NCBI GenBank assembly: GCA_026260175.1 | Contig: JAKCWW010000650.1 | Span: 13,568 to 77,567, forward strand | Source: Reticulitermes lucifugus | Lineage: Eukaryota > Arthropoda > Insecta > Blattodea > Rhinotermitidae | Direction of reading: 5' to 3' | Length of the DNA stretch: 64,000 bases | Part shown: one piece after another, positions 1-15,200 of the stretch | Layout of the letters: each line of letters opens with the position of its first letter | How positions within the stretch are numbered: position 1 is the first letter of the stretch | Program-made: the position numbers and the translations under genes | The notes under the pieces: generated by a model | Told to the model about the DNA's origin: nothing | What the model saw: only the letters and a program-made list of their open reading frames with translations | Database searches by the model: none

Positions 1-256
1 GGGAATGCATCGATATTAATAAAAACTATAAAGTAGTTTATGTTTGTGCATTTGTTGGTTACTAAATAATTATATCTGCTGTATTTGCCTTCCTTGTTTT
101 CATTTTCACATGTAGTGGTCACGCTAGAAGGCATGAAGTGCCAAAGTACATGTTTGAAAAACGGTGTCTTTTATGGTTTTTGGAATGAGGTGGCTCAGAT
201 GAGGAATTGTGTTCTAACAGCAACAATCACCAGTATGTCCCATTATTTTTGTTCAG
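1..256. other. CPSF1 intron, 3' part
   Basis: The sequence before the first recognised exon ends in a pyrimidine-rich tract and AG at 255-256. An open frame crosses it but does not resemble the CPSF1 segment expected upstream, so it is treated as intron. Confidence 0.7.
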
Positions 257-3200
257 GGAGGTTGATGATGAAGATGAAATGCTTTATGGAGAAACTGAAG
301 TCCCACTTTTTGAACCACCTGTTGTCGCAGAACCAAGCACTGCAGCATTGGCAGTTGGTGAGATGCCTTGGTGAGTTTGTATCATCTTTCAGCCTGTTCA
401 CATTCTCAGCTGTTTGAAACTAGCTGAACAGTGGCACAGTGATATATTCAAGCAGACTGCATGTATTTGATTTTGTGACATTCAGTTGTATAAATATAAT
501 TATGGGCCTCAAAGATGTTACTCAGGCTCATTACTAAGAGGTGGTCATGTGATGACGTTCCTTGTAGGTTCCACTTTTCTTACTTGGGTGTGTTCAGTAT
601 CGGCTACAAATTTATCTGAATCTTATCTCATGTCATTCAATATCTGGCAGGTGGCAGAACTACATGCAGGAGGTGAAGCCCACTTACTGGATCTTGCTGA
701 CACGTGACAATGGGAACCTTGAGATATACACACTGCCGGACTTCAAGCTCAGCTACCTGGTTCGTAACTTTGGACAGGGGCTGCGTGTGTTGGTAGACAG
801 CTTGGGGGCCATCCCCACGCCTGTTGGGGTCGCTGAGAATACTCCTCCCATAGCATATGACAGTCAGGTCCGGGAGATCCTGATGGTGGCACTGGGTCAT
901 CATGGCAGCCGCCCACTACTGGTTGTGAGACTGGATGATGAACTGCTGCTATACCAGGCATACCGTTACCCTCGAGGTTACCTGAAACTCCGGTTCAGGC
1001 GGCTGGCACACAATATCCTTATCCGAGAGAGGCGGTCTCGGTAAGATCTTTTGAACATCCCTTGTATTATGTTGTGCTGGAGACCAGAAAGTTTTAACTC
1101 TCTGAGCAGGAATTCAGGGATGTGCAATTATTTTTACTTAAGAATCAGATTGGATGGTTTTAAAATGGCCAGAGTTCTTCATGAGCAAAGTGCTGTAATG
1201 GCTAGCTTGCCCTTGAACATCAGCAAGTGCTGATATTTTATGAGCTGAGCAAGCATAATTGCTTGTGTTTATTGCTGTGAAAACCTTGACATATACATGT
1301 TGGAACTGATAATATCTCAATCGGGGACATGATTGAGTGCTTATCTATTTATACATTTAACTAGTAATTTGGGGTAAAAATAAAAAATATGGCATTTTAT
1401 GTTTTTTTGCTGTCTAAAAGTAGGGATGCAAAAATGATATGAGTAAATATGATAATATCTTAACATTGCTGTAGGACACATTTTTTAAACCTTTGCAGTA
1501 GCCTAGTTGTATTAAAGCACGCAAACATCACAAATGTGGTACTGCTGCAGAAATCTTCCTTTACAGTCCACTTCTCTTTGTAAGGAAAGGCTGATATATG
1601 TTACAAAATGTGCAGTATGATACAACCATACATTGCAGGTTGAGGAAGAAGCCAGTGGATGCAGAACAGCAGTTGGAGTCACGTGTGTGTCAGCTGCGGT
1701 ACTTCAGCAATATTGCTGGCTACAATGGGGTATTGTACAGACTCTTTGTTTTAATGCAGTACTCAGTTTTATAGTTCAGAACTCTCTTGTTATACAGAAT
1801 TCCGTGTGTGGGCAAACATATAGTGTTGTGGTTGTGAAGGCCTGGTTGTCATGGTAATGTGAGTTGGTTGAATGTGCTGGACTGTAATTTGGTTCATATT
1901 TCTATACCTTAAAGGTCCATACTGAATGAGGTAAGCTTCCCAGTGCCAGTATTGCCAATTAGTATTAGGATCTTGATAAAACAAATCCCATTTCAGGTAT
2001 GTTTCTCTTACTTTCTTGTTCCCTAAGAAATTAAAAAAAAATAAACCTTATGAAGTTCACTGTAATTATTTCATTAATAGTGAAGATTCATTTCTGGCCT
2101 TGCACTTCATAATGAAGAACAGCCTGTAGTTGGTACACATTGCAGTTGTCACAGATTTAGAAACTCTGAAAATAGGCAGCATACCAAGATATTTTGTTTG
2201 TGAACTGTTGTGTTCTCAACCTCAGAAATTTGTATTCTTGTTTCATTTGTATGTTATTTAACTGCTGAGGTTGATTTTTATGTTGAACAAGAGAGAGTGT
2301 GATAGGATTGTATGTGCTGTGAGTTAAAGACAAATGGGGAAGTAGTAGTCATGGACTACTTACCATAAGTATCTCTTTCCATGTGCAATAAAGAACTGTC
2401 TCTCATTTGATGGTTTTATTTCCATAAGTGGAAGTTAATTTTGTAATGCACCTACCATCTCAACTTAAACTGTTGATAATCACAGGTGTTTATCTGTGGT
2501 CCATATCCTCACTGGTTGTTTCTGACCTCACGTGGGGAGCTTCGGACCCACCCAATGGGTATAGATGGTGCAGTCACCTGCTTTGCTCCATTTCACAACA
2601 TCAACTGCCCCCAAGGGTTCCTCTACTTTAACAAGAAGGTATGTATTAACTGCATATGGGATGAGAAGTCATTCCATGGTTTAGGCAGTTAGATAGCATT
2701 TCTATGGCAGGTAATGTTTTAAGTGTCACATTGTTTTGCCCTTCTTGTGGATTCTTAATGTACCTCATAGAGTCTGCTGTACAACAGAACCTGCAAATGA
2801 AGGCAGTCGTTTCCTCAATAACACTGGTAAAATCCAACAAGACTGCATGCGTTACAACCCAAACCACCACAATGTAAATAAAACAGATTCTCTTGTATAT
2901 CTGCCCATTCAAGACCTGTTGTCTGGGATAGTACATCAGATTAGGCTGGGACTGCTGATAGGCTAGAATTGTGTTGGACATTTCCCATTCCATGACGTTC
3001 ATTATACATTTTGTATGAGTTAGTGGGCCCTGTTCCTATGTTCAAGTAATCATTTTGTCATATTTACATTCTTTTTATCTTTGTGATTAATGGAAACATT
3101 GCTGATCAAGCCTGGAACCCTTTGAATAATAAACTTCTATTCTAGCCACTGGAAGTATGTGGGAATATGATGGCAGGAGCCTGAAGACATGAGTGGATTT

Positions 3201-6200
3201 GACTGGCGCAGTATCATGTACAGCAAAGTACAGTTCACACTGAGCAGTTGCCAGCATAGTAATTGTAGCCTAATAGATCAGCCATGTCACAAACCCTAAC
3301 CATACATATGAAGTGTGTCTTCTGGGATTGAAACTGTGTAGTCTGGTAGAAGTGTACCAACATTTATGTGGGGCTGAGATTATACATTGAAAGAGCAGCG
3401 ACTAATGAAAAAATGTTTAGCTGCTACCAAGCTGCATTACTGAAATTGGTATTTCAGAACTGTTACTGAGGAATTCTGAAATACAGCCAAAAACTGAACA
3501 CCTCTACAGTCTCTGAGAAAAAGCTGAAATAACATGCAGAATGGCTCCATCAGCCAACTTACAGTCTATCCATGTATCATTTGGAACTGTTGGAACTGTT
3601 CCACAGGCTGAATCCAATAGGTTAATTCCCATAGTGCGATTACATGCTGTAAAATTCAGGTCCATCAAAAATGCACACAATTTGTATATTTTTCAGTGTT
3701 ATATATTATTTAGAAGAGAAAGAATTGTACATTATTTCATTGACTGCAATCCATGTATGTGTAACAATATACACAATGCAAATAATTATGTTTTTATAAC
3801 TGTTAATCATTTTTGTCACATTTGCTAAAGAATGGCTATGTATAACCTAAAATTCGTAATATACAAAACACTCATTATACCAGCAACTTCCTATTCAAAA
3901 TTTTCAACCTATGCCAGGTGGTGTTGACTAGCAAGTTTTGTAAATGTGAACTTTTTTTGGCCTGAGCACCACAGGCAAAATATTTGACACTAAGGACTGA
4001 TATGTTGAGGGCATCTTTTAGTATGTGTTACATCTCATGTGCTGTTGTATCACAATCTGAGTTTTGTTGTGCAGGCAGAGTTGCGCATTTGTGTGCTGCC
4101 AACACATCTGTCATATGATGCACCATGGCCAGTAAGGAAGGTCCCATTGCGCTGCACACCACACTTTGCAACCTACCATCTGGAGAGCAAGACATACTGT
4201 GTTGTGACAAGCCTGGCAGAGCCCACCAATAAGTACTACAAGTTCAATGGGGAAGACAAGGTTACTGTATTTTCTGCACTTAGCAACTTACCACCCCCTT
4301 CCCACCCAACCTTTAGTGTATTAACCCCTTCACTGAAAGAGCTGGTTGTAAGTGATCATATATCTGTCACAGAAAACATTGTCATTAACAATATCATAAT
4401 ATGCATTTTGCCTATAATATGTACTCTAGCGTTTACCAAAAAGCCATACCTGTTATTATATAAAAAGATAAAATATAGTAACTACAATTAAATGATTATA
4501 TGTATAACAGGTGTTAGATGGTATGTGAAACTGTAACATACATGCATGCTAAAGAATTAAGCAAATTCCATGAAAGTAACAGTACATAGAATTGACTATA
4601 ATTATGATGTACATTGTTAACAGAATGATTTTAACCCTTTGAAGACTGACATTTATCTAAATCATGTGTAAAATTACAGTTTTCACATCACAGATAACAT
4701 AATCCATGTTTGGTTTAAAGACCAGTCACTTATACCATTTTAGGAAGTAAATGGTGTTTACTGTGAGAATCATACAAAACAGGTAGGTACACTGTGTGGC
4801 AAAATGCAGAGCTTCTCAGTGTACATATTATTACCATTGAACTTGATTTTAATTAATTTTAAATCATAATTGAGTGACCTTTGTGTATAAATCTCATTAT
4901 ATGTGCACAAAAATGTGTGTACAGATGGTGTGTGAAACATATAGTGTATGAGTAGACACTCAGAAGAACCTTTTCACCTGAGCTTGGGTAGCACTAGGGA
5001 GAAAGAGGCCTTGAATTTAAGGCTAAGAAGAGTGAAATAATTTTGTACTGGTATTTTTGCCTGTATGAAGATAGCTGTTTCTTTCTTCTCTTTTCTTTTT
5101 TTCTTCCCCCTCCCCCTGCCTATACACACACTGCAGTAAAACATTTTGTAATAAAGGATAACATATGCTGTGCTTTATTTAAATCTTAGAACCTAGGAAC
5201 ATTCATTTAAAACACAAGATAAACCTTCAGTGTTTAAAGATTAGCAGTGCATGTAAATACAAATTTGCATTTAGATTGTGTACAGTGAAACCTCGATTCA
5301 TCATTCCCCTGTGCATCGTTTTTCTGCAAATATTTCTCATTATTTCTGTCACCCACATGAACATTGTATAATTATGTCACATGCGTCATTCCTGGAAGTG
5401 TCATTTTACTGCATCAGCAGTGAGCAGTAATAGGTGACGGTATAGTACTCCTCAGTTAAGTACTCTCTTTTATAATGTCTGTATTCAAATGTTTGTAATA
5501 TTGCTTCATTGTTTCAGGAGCTGACTGTGGAGGAGCGAGATGACCGCTTTCCATTTCCAGCACAGGAGCGATTCAGTATCTTACTATTCTCACCTGTGTC
5601 GTGGGAGGTAAACCCCAAACAAGCTTTTATTGTGGGAGGGACAAAGCTTTACTTAACATGCAAAAGCAACATGAACTGGAGCAGATAAAGGGAAGAAGTG
5701 TACATTCATGCATTTTTTCAATATCTTGCATCTTCTTACTGGTTATGTTGTTTTAATGTGCATATGATGAGACCATTGTATAATTTATCATTTTATCAAC
5801 TCTTGTAATATTCAGTCTGCATTAGACTCCATAATCGTGTGAGTGCTTCAGTCATTACCTACAAACATCAGTGAGCTCAATGTAAGAATCTGCATAGAAA
5901 TTTAAGTGATACCATACAGATCTTGCAGTCAGTTATGAATTAGTTTCCCAGACATCTGTGAGAATGTTTGTCAGGAAGCAGGTTATTTGAAGAACACTGT
6001 TTTTAAGAAATGACTAACGTGTGACTGAAACAAAATCTTCCATCATTGATGTATAAATATGTGTTTATGACTAGCTTTATGTGTTCATTGAGCGCATTTT
6101 AATCACATATAAAACTATTGGTCTTCTCAGGATCACCCTTTTCAGAACATATGGAGCCGGCTTAGAAGTTTAAGGTAAACAGTTTGAGGCTTTTCGGTGA

Positions 6201-9200
6201 AGTAAGGGTAGCTGGGCTAGCGTAGATGGTATAGTGACTAGGCTATGGGCTGAATAATCTGGGGTTCAATTTGTAGCAGGGCCAAGAGATTTTTCTCTTT
6301 TCCAAAACCATCCAGATAGGCTCTGTGTCCCACCCAGCCTCCTATTGAATGGGTACCAGGGTTAGTTCCCAGGTGGGGGGTGGGGGGTACCGTGGCAGGG
6401 TATGAACTTGACCACTCACCTCCATCTAGTGCCAACATTAAGAATGAGTGGAGCTATACCTCTATGCCTTTATGATATGGATGGGGAAAGCTTTAGTTCA
6501 CTTCTATAAAATAAGGTAAGTTGAAATTCAGGGAGAAATGGACTCCTAATTCCTGGTGGTTGCAGGCTTTGTATGTAATAATGGTTCCATGACAGCTGCC
6601 ATGCTCAAGGGCAGATTAGTAGTACTCGCTATATTAACTGGACTGAATTAGCTTAGTATAAGATTAAGTGATGCTAGTCTCTGGTAGCAGTGAAAACCTT
6701 TGTAGTCCATAAGAGCAGAGAATTCTTGTAAGGCTGAGTATCTAACAACTGTTTAAGGAATATTCTGTACCATGAAGTTGGTTAACTGGATAGAAAGTGA
6801 CAAATATTTTGTAAAATTTAAACATCTTAGATGTTGTTTTAACATATTCTTCCATAGGTTGGAACTTGATCCTTGGCATTTGCGTATTCCAGTTTCTTGC
6901 TCTTGTAGTGCCTGTATTGCCATTGTAGGTTATCCCCAACACAAAAATGGAACTTGAAGAGTGGGAGCATGTGACATGCCTGAAAAATGTGAGTCTGGCG
7001 TATGAGGGCACCCGGAGTGGACTGAAGGGCTACATTGCTGTTGGCACTAACTACAACTATGGAGAGGATATTACCAGCCGGGGCAGGGTGAGAACTAGTG
7101 AGATATTAACTCAGGACCTTAAATTTTTGTACATAGTCATAGAGAGCATTGTTTCTTCCTGTAAACTGTAACACCATACTGCTCATCCATATCCTTTCCA
7201 ATATAAGGTCCGGTTGGCCTGTTACAGATATCATAAAAAGCAGTCTTTCCACAAGTTAGGGGATTTCTTTGTTTTTCAGTTCTGTCAAGTCTCAAGAATC
7301 ATGTTGTGGCTGATTTTAATATTCTGTTATCAGTCTGTTTTTTATGGGTCGTATGATAATGCTCATCCACCAAGTATTTAAGGAATCTGAACTCCCATAT
7401 CTTTAGTATAACGATTTGGCAGGTTCCCACTTTATTTGATAAGAAACTTTAATTCTTTCCTCAGCTGGTTACCAGTTCTTCATCTTAACATTTCCATTCC
7501 TGATTGTCATCTTTGTGCAGTAAAGCCTCTTCTTATTGATCTTTATTGTTGATTTATTTGTATTTTTAGTAAATCAGACTGTATCCTTGAATGATAGAAT
7601 GACAGTGTATAATGAAGTTGGAAGGAAGTGGCTGTAACCTAATTTGAGAAATTGTAATGACATTTGCCTGGAAGGAGTAAAGAAATCTGTAAAAAACATC
7701 AGTCAAGTTAGCCAGTCTTCGGGCTGTGATTTAAATTTGGGGACCTCCCAAGCAGAAGCAGGAGTGCTAACCATTCAACTGCACATTCAGTGTCTTCGTT
7801 TTCTCTGTGTCCTGTTCATATTTCTTTTTTCCTTGACCTTGCTATCAGTCTTCTATATGCTTATATGTTTTAACCATCATTCAATCATCTGCAGATCCTT
7901 ATCTTTGACATCATTGAGGTTGTACCAGAGCCTGGCCAGCCACTCACCAAAAACCGCTTCAAGATGGTTTACTCCAAGGAGCAGAAGGGGCCTGTCACAG
8001 CCATCACACATGTGCTGGGCTTCCTGGTATCTGCTGTGGGTCAGAAGGTGAGCCCTTGCATGTTGTTTTTGTTCTAGTGTTAATTTGTGTGTCAGGATCT
8101 TCTGTATCAGTGTGTGCTTTGTGTTCTTGGTTTCATTTGGTGATAGGATTTTCAGTTTCTTTCTTCTTCTTTTTCTTTATTTATATATATATATATATAG
8201 GTCTCCATGGGTATTTCCACAATTTTTATTGTATATTTTCTGTTATTTCCCATCGAAAAAAGGGCATGTGTGGAAGTAGTTGAACTAACATAGGTTATGC
8301 AGAGAGTGAGAGTAGCCCTTTCTATTGGGCCCAACTGAGTAGGTGTGGGGCATGCCATGGGTCAGGCAGCGTGTTTTTGGGCTGTCACATTGGAGGCCCA
8401 GGGCAGTCTTATGTGAAATTTGTGTTGGGCAAGTGGCACTGGGATAGGTTTTTCTCTGAGTTCCTTGGTTTTGTCCTCTCACTGTCTTTCCATCAGTGCT
8501 CCATACTCGTTCATTCGCCTGTCACTGACGCTCTGTAATCATAGCAGTTGACAGTGTTTTTAAATAACACTCTCAAAAAATGAGCAGGTGCCTGTCTGCC
8601 CTTTAACCTGACAGAAACAGATGTAGATTCTAAAACATTGTATTATTTCGGGAATACAGGCATTCCCTACTATAGTGCGCTTCACTTAGTGCTGTTTTGC
8701 TATAGTGCTCTTGCCCACTCTTCTCCCCCAGGAATGTTACATGGTTGAGCTATTTTCTGAGGGCTTGCATTTATCTTTACTGCCACTGCTGTGCATTAAC
8801 TGATGGCCAAGTGCAATCAGTCAGCATTAGCAGCTTATTAGCAGCTTGTCAAGTTGTGTGGGGGATGACTTATGTCTGATCCATGGGGATGACCACACTT
8901 CTCAAGGAAGAAGCTGTGACAAATTACAACAGCATAGTTAGATGATTGCTTGTCATAATGGAAGTCTGGGTCCAGGCCAAAGGCAATGTGGGGTTTATGG
9001 TGAACAGTTGGAACTAGAACAGGTGTTTCTCTGAATGCTTTCTCTCTCTGTCTTTATCTATCTATCTATCTGTGTAGCTATCTGTCTGTTTATCTATCTG
9101 TCCATCCATCCATCCATCTGTTCATCCGTCTATCGATCTGTCTGTCCATCCATCTATCTATCCAGCCATCTATCCATCTAAAGTGAGCATTCCATTGATG

Positions 9201-12200
9201 GTCTCACAATTCTTGGGACCTATGACAGACCTGACATAGCTACATTATGCTGCCCATCTGTCAGGAACCAATTGTTGTTGTCACTTCAGATTTACATCTG
9301 GCAGCTGAAGGACAATGATCTGGTGGGCGTGGCATTCATTGACACCAACATCTACATCCATCAGCTGCTAAGCATCAAGAGCCTGATCCTGGTGGCAGAT
9401 GTATACAAGTCCATCAGTCTGCTGCGCTTCCAGGAAGAGTATCGCACTCTGTCCCTTGTCAGCAGGGTATGTTCACCTTTATGTAACATATGCATGTCAG
9501 TAATTACCTGTTACAGGTAGACTTAAAACACTAAGATTTTCCATAGCCTTAAGAGTCATGTGATAGGGGAATTGAAAGGCCATTTCCACCACCATAGTCT
9601 TTCTTCACCTGCTTTGCTTCTAACAGCCATACAGTCCAATATACAAAGAAACTAAAAGTAGGTCTGCCTACCAAATAACAAGTAATATTGTTAGTACTGT
9701 TATGTAAAATCTTGTAGCCAAGATTTCTTTCAATGTGTGAGTAAAAGAATGTTTTCTCTTGTTAACCCCACAGTATGTGGCTGATGATTTAGCAGTATTC
9801 CTGTATTATAAAGTCAAACCTCTTTATCCTTTTAAGAGATTATGCTGTCTTCTCAAATGCTTTTCTGCAGGATTTCCGTCCATCAGAGGTTTACACGTGT
9901 GAGTTCCTGCTGGATAGCACACAGATGGGGTTCGTTGTGGCTGATGGAGACAAGAATTTGGTGCTGTATATGTACCAACCTGAGTCACGGGAGAGTTTTG
10001 GAGGTAGAATTATCAGCTGTAATGTTTTATTGCATAATTTTTGTGCCCTCATTTTTATCATGAGATTAATCAAATATAAATCACTATATTTAATGCATAA
10101 ATATGTCTTTCTTACATGTGAACGGTATAAATCACGAATTTTGGCACCAAAGGCTTCACAGGTTAAAAGTAGGTATCAAAACTGTGGTGAGCAGGCTTGT
10201 GGGGGGAGGGGGGGGTGGTGGTGGATCATGTGGGAAGGCATTATATTTGGTATGTTCTGGTGAGAATGTGTTAGTGTCCTTGCTACAAGCATCTCATACC
10301 TATGCAAAGCAGTAGACAAAACCAGTGGTTAAGGTGACGTGCCTTGCAAAGAAATTTGATAGACATCTGATGAAACATGAGTTCATAAATAAGTGATGAG
10401 TTTGAATGAGAATAAGTGGCCTTTTTTTTTTATGAAGTTGGAGTCCATTCACAACTATTAAATACAGCTTAGTATTATATAGATATGTATAATTACCACA
10501 TTGTAATATACATTTCTGCAGCTTGCTGTTCTGGCCTTAGGTTATTGCATGTTATCAAAGATGGTAAGTTAATTTTTATTCAGATATTTAAGTTACATAG
10601 TTTTGATTAATATTTTGCAGAATTAATGTGGGCGTGTACATTTGTTTGCTGGTAACTCTTCCAACATTCTATTAGTAACGTACTCGTGTACTGTGTAAAA
10701 TTAAACCTGCTCAGCTTTCCTTTTCTTTGCTGCATTTCCAACTGATTTAATGCTGGTATGTTCTTCTTACTCGTGTTAAGTTCTAGGGTATATCTCATCC
10801 TACATCCTAGTGTGTGGCTATTTCTAATACATTGTTTCCTGGTTAAGAGGTTCCTGGATACAAAGGTTTCCTGTGTAAGAAGTGAGATTTTTTGTCATGC
10901 TAGATCTCCCATAATAAAAATTAGAATGTCATTCATATACTTTCACAGAAGTTTAGATTGCCAACTGCTAACATATGTTTTGATGTATGTTATTGAAAGT
11001 TTTATGGTGATGTTCAGCTAAAATGTGGTGTCTTGGTCTGTTTTATACTGCAGAATTGTATGTTTGTCCAGAAGTTACTGCTGTGAGATATGCAGCAGGT
11101 CTGCTTAGCAGTGAATTGAACTTTGTTTATGTAAGAACAAAATAGTGGTATAATATAACATTTTATGTAACGTATGTTCACTGTTAGTCAAAATTTAATG
11201 TTGTTTTCAGTGTTAAATGTAGTATGAAGATAATTGTCCGTTTCTGTAATATTCTGCGGACTGATAAAAAAAAAGTTTCACAGACCAGCAGCATTCTGTA
11301 GCTCAAAGTTTGGGAGACACAGTTGTAAGATCCAATATTAGTAAACCCATAGCTATATGCCTGTTTCTTGTATAAAACATGTTACCATATTGGAAAAGAT
11401 GTTGATCTTACAGTATTGTAACTTCATTCCAAATTTTTGGGCATATTGAGTCCACCACCATTAGCCAGCTGGTAAGCCTTATCGACTCATTTACTTGTAT
11501 GTTTATGTACACAACTTTAATACCCAAAGGGAAAGTTGTGTTCTTTTCTTGTATATTAAATTTTGTAGATTGAGTGCTGAAATTGGTGAATTAATGGAAG
11601 TAAATTTGTGTTTTAAGTTTACTCGTATTTACAAAATTTCCTTTAGTTATTCTGCTATTGTTGCATATATTCCAGCACCTTTATATAATTTATATCCAGT
11701 TTTATGGGCCTTTCTGATTTGTGCAATTTAATATTCGCAGTGAGCAGGGGTGCTTCATGGATTCATTTGCTTCGTATCTTTTTCTGTTGTATGTTGAAAA
11801 ACTATATTATAAGTTTTAGATTACTTTGGACTAGTGTTTGCAGTTTTTGTATAGAATCTGAATGCATTTTTAAGATTTTGATGTCTTTCACAAATTTTTC
11901 CACATTGACATCTAACACATCAGGTCAGCGACTGCTTCGGAAGGCTGATTTCCATCTTGGTCAACATATCAACACACTCTTCAGGATACGATGCAAAATG
12001 ACAGAGAACTCTGCTGACAGGAAACATCTCCAGGGAGCTGAGAAGAGGCACATTACCATGTTTGGTATATATCTCAGTATCAGCTACAGGGTTCCCTCAT
12101 TATCTGAGCCTCTGATATGAATTTCCCCACATATATGAGGTCAAGTGTTCGAGGAACTGTACATAAAAATTCCCCACACTTCTGGAGATCACATCTGTGG

Positions 12201-15200
12201 GCCACAAACCTTCCAACAGAAGATAGTTTCTGTCCGATTCCCTGCATGTTTTGAAATAATATATTTTTTAAGTTAATTCCTCACATTTAATTAACGCTTT
12301 GCTATAAAAATAACTACATACCAACCTGCTTGTTATGAACCCATATTTACATTATTTCTTATGGGCAGAAATTCCTTGCTTAACCCTTTTCACCCCAAAT
12401 TATTATTTTGAATCCCAACAGTCTGGTCCAAATTGATTGTCCAGAAAAAAGTTCAAAAGCAGCCACTAGGTAACAGAAGTGTAGGGAAATCCAACATGAA
12501 ACACTGTAAAATAACATGTCAATTTGAGCTTGACATTGGACCAGGTACAGCAGAAGGCGTTGTCAAGTTTAACACTATGACATTGGACCACTAAGAATTA
12601 AAGGTAGTTTGCTTGTAAGTGACATTTTTCTGGTCCCATTTGACCACAGATAAGGAGTATCACAATACATCAAATTGCAGTCCATTTAGCTGATGTCTGT
12701 GTATCAAAGTAGTGCTGGCATTTTAATCCCAAGCCATGTTTTCAACAGTCCAGATGCTTCAGAAGCATGTTAGCAGAATAAGTAATTCAATAAAAACTAG
12801 CTGTCTGGAAGTAGAACCCACTAATTCCACAGCCTTTTTGAAACGCAGTATTTTCATACTGATATGATACTGGCTTGTACTTTAAAGATATCTGTTTTTA
12901 CCCTTATCCAGGCTATTAGCTACCCTGACTGAAGTATTCCGTGTTCCCTCAGTCTGTATGGGTGAATGGTGAGATACTGTATTGTAATAGACTATGACCA
13001 CCTTCTTTCTAATTATTATCTAGGTACCATTCGTGAGTGTCTTACCCTCTTATTCGGCACTGTGTAACCTCTGTAGGTGAAGCAGGAACATTCCAGTATC
13101 AATGTATGGAATGTTTGTATTAAAAATTGAATTCTTTGTTATTTGCTGGAGTTCGTTATCTTAGTTTTGTATGTACGTGAGAAATGTGTGTTACAGCAAC
13201 GTTGGATGGGGGGCTGGGTTATGTTCTGCCAGTCCCAGAGAAGACTTACCGCAGGCTGCTGATGTTGCAGAATGTATTAGTGAATCACATTCAACACACA
13301 GGAGGACTCAACCCCAAAGCATTCAGGTGAGCTGACTACAGTGACATAAATTTGATAACACACTAGGAGGCTCGTGTATCAACGTTTCAGATGCATTGTA
13401 CTGGTTCCTGAGTTATCATATTGTCAGCATTTCAGTTTTTGTCTCCAGTTACCATCTTTTGGAAAAACATGACCTGTGCATGAGTGGCTTAAATTATAAT
13501 TTTTAATGTTTTATTGTTTGGTAGTGGTGGATCTCTGCCTACACTTCTTCTGACCATTCAGACACTTTCTAAATATAAAGTTTCATAACAAAGAAACAAG
13601 TTTATACTTCTTTGAACTTTGATATGTTTTTCTAAAAGGAATTGTAAGTACTGAAATTGAGAACTGACTAAATTTCATGTGTGTGTGTGAAACACTCCAT
13701 GGTGCACTTAGGAGCCAGCCAGTATTTTGTGGCTCATTCATATTTCAGTACAGCTTTCAAGTGGTGTACATTTCAGAAACCTGAATGTGTCAGTCCCATT
13801 CTTTAAATGATCACAACACTGCAGTTTCTAGCAGTGTTTTAAGCTTTTTAGCATCTGTTTACATGCTGTTCAATATTTTGCCATATTTTGTTAACTATCA
13901 GATAGAATTTCTTCTTCTTTCTATGGGCCCGTCGGCATTCGCTCCGGATGCACCGCAGCCTTAGGCTTATTGTGCTCATCAGATAGAATTTAATTAGTTT
14001 TGTGGGAAAATTAATAACAGTATCATTTTTTTTTTATTTACATTATTTTCCTGAAAGCTCCTCTTGAAATTACTGTACATTCATTTTGGTTCACATCAGT
14101 TTTATAAACTTTGTTTCATGTCAGATTCCGTGAAATGGGTCTCGATAAATAGATGTACTTCACAATGTGGACAGTTCTTTACTCATGAATTTTTAGAGTA
14201 CATCTGTTCCAGTAAGCAGTAATTTGCTTTCCTGCAACATGGTAACAAATTTCCAGTTCCAGTATGCAAGCAATAATAATACAGTTAGAGCTATTCAGTC
14301 ATCTTTCTTACATTCTGCTTAATTTTTTATTTTTCCTTGTATGTAATGCACATCACTTTTATCTGAAGTTACACTTATTAGCTAATCTGAAATGCATTCA
14401 GAACCAATGGGAACAGTTAGTAGAGCATGCTGCAGTTCACATAGTTCTCTTATATCTCACCAGAGAGTTGTTTATGAATAGTTTTAAGACGCTGCAGACT
14501 GTGTGCCCATGCAGGTACAACCACTGTAACAACAGAGTACTATATGGGTAAGGGACATGGCTTGAGGAGTTCATCTGAACTTATGAAATAGACTTTTACT
14601 TATAGAAGTAAACACTGAGAAATCTTAGGATATGTTTGTGTCTCATCACTAAAGTCCTAAAGTAATAATATACAGATGTTATTCCAAAATGTGTCGGAGT
14701 TGAAATACTTGGGAGTGATGGCAACGCATCATACTTGTATTCATGAAGAAATGAAGGGCAGATTAAATATGGGGAATGCTTGCTACCATTCACTTAATGA
14801 CCTGACTTCCTGTCTGCTGTCTAAAAACAAAAAGACTGAAATTTAAAAATTATAATTTACTGTACTTTTCTATGTATGTGAAACCTGGTCTGTTACATTA
14901 AGGGAAGAACATAGAGAGACTGATGGTGTTTGAGAACAGCATTTCGAGCTGAAAGAGAGGAAGTGACAAGAAGCTGGAGAAAGTTGCATAATGACAAGCT
15001 TCATAACTTCACCAGATATTATTAGTGTGATTAAATAAAGGAGGATGAGATGAGCAAAACTTTAGCATGGATGGGAGCGCCTATAAATGTACAACATTTT
15101 TGTCAGAAATCCTGAAGGGAAGAGGCCTCATAGATGAATTTTGTATAAATGGGAGGATGATATTAAAATGGATGTTACAGAAACAGGGTGGGAGGGTGTG

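Noticed and set aside
85-417. 110-codon frame at the left edge as a CPSF1 exon
   Set aside because: It is in the wrong frame for the real exon at 257-370, and its upstream part does not match CPSF1.
7644-8051. 135-codon plus-strand frame spanning the CPSF1 exon at 7895
   Set aside because: It reads the exon in the wrong frame and crosses an antisense SINE.
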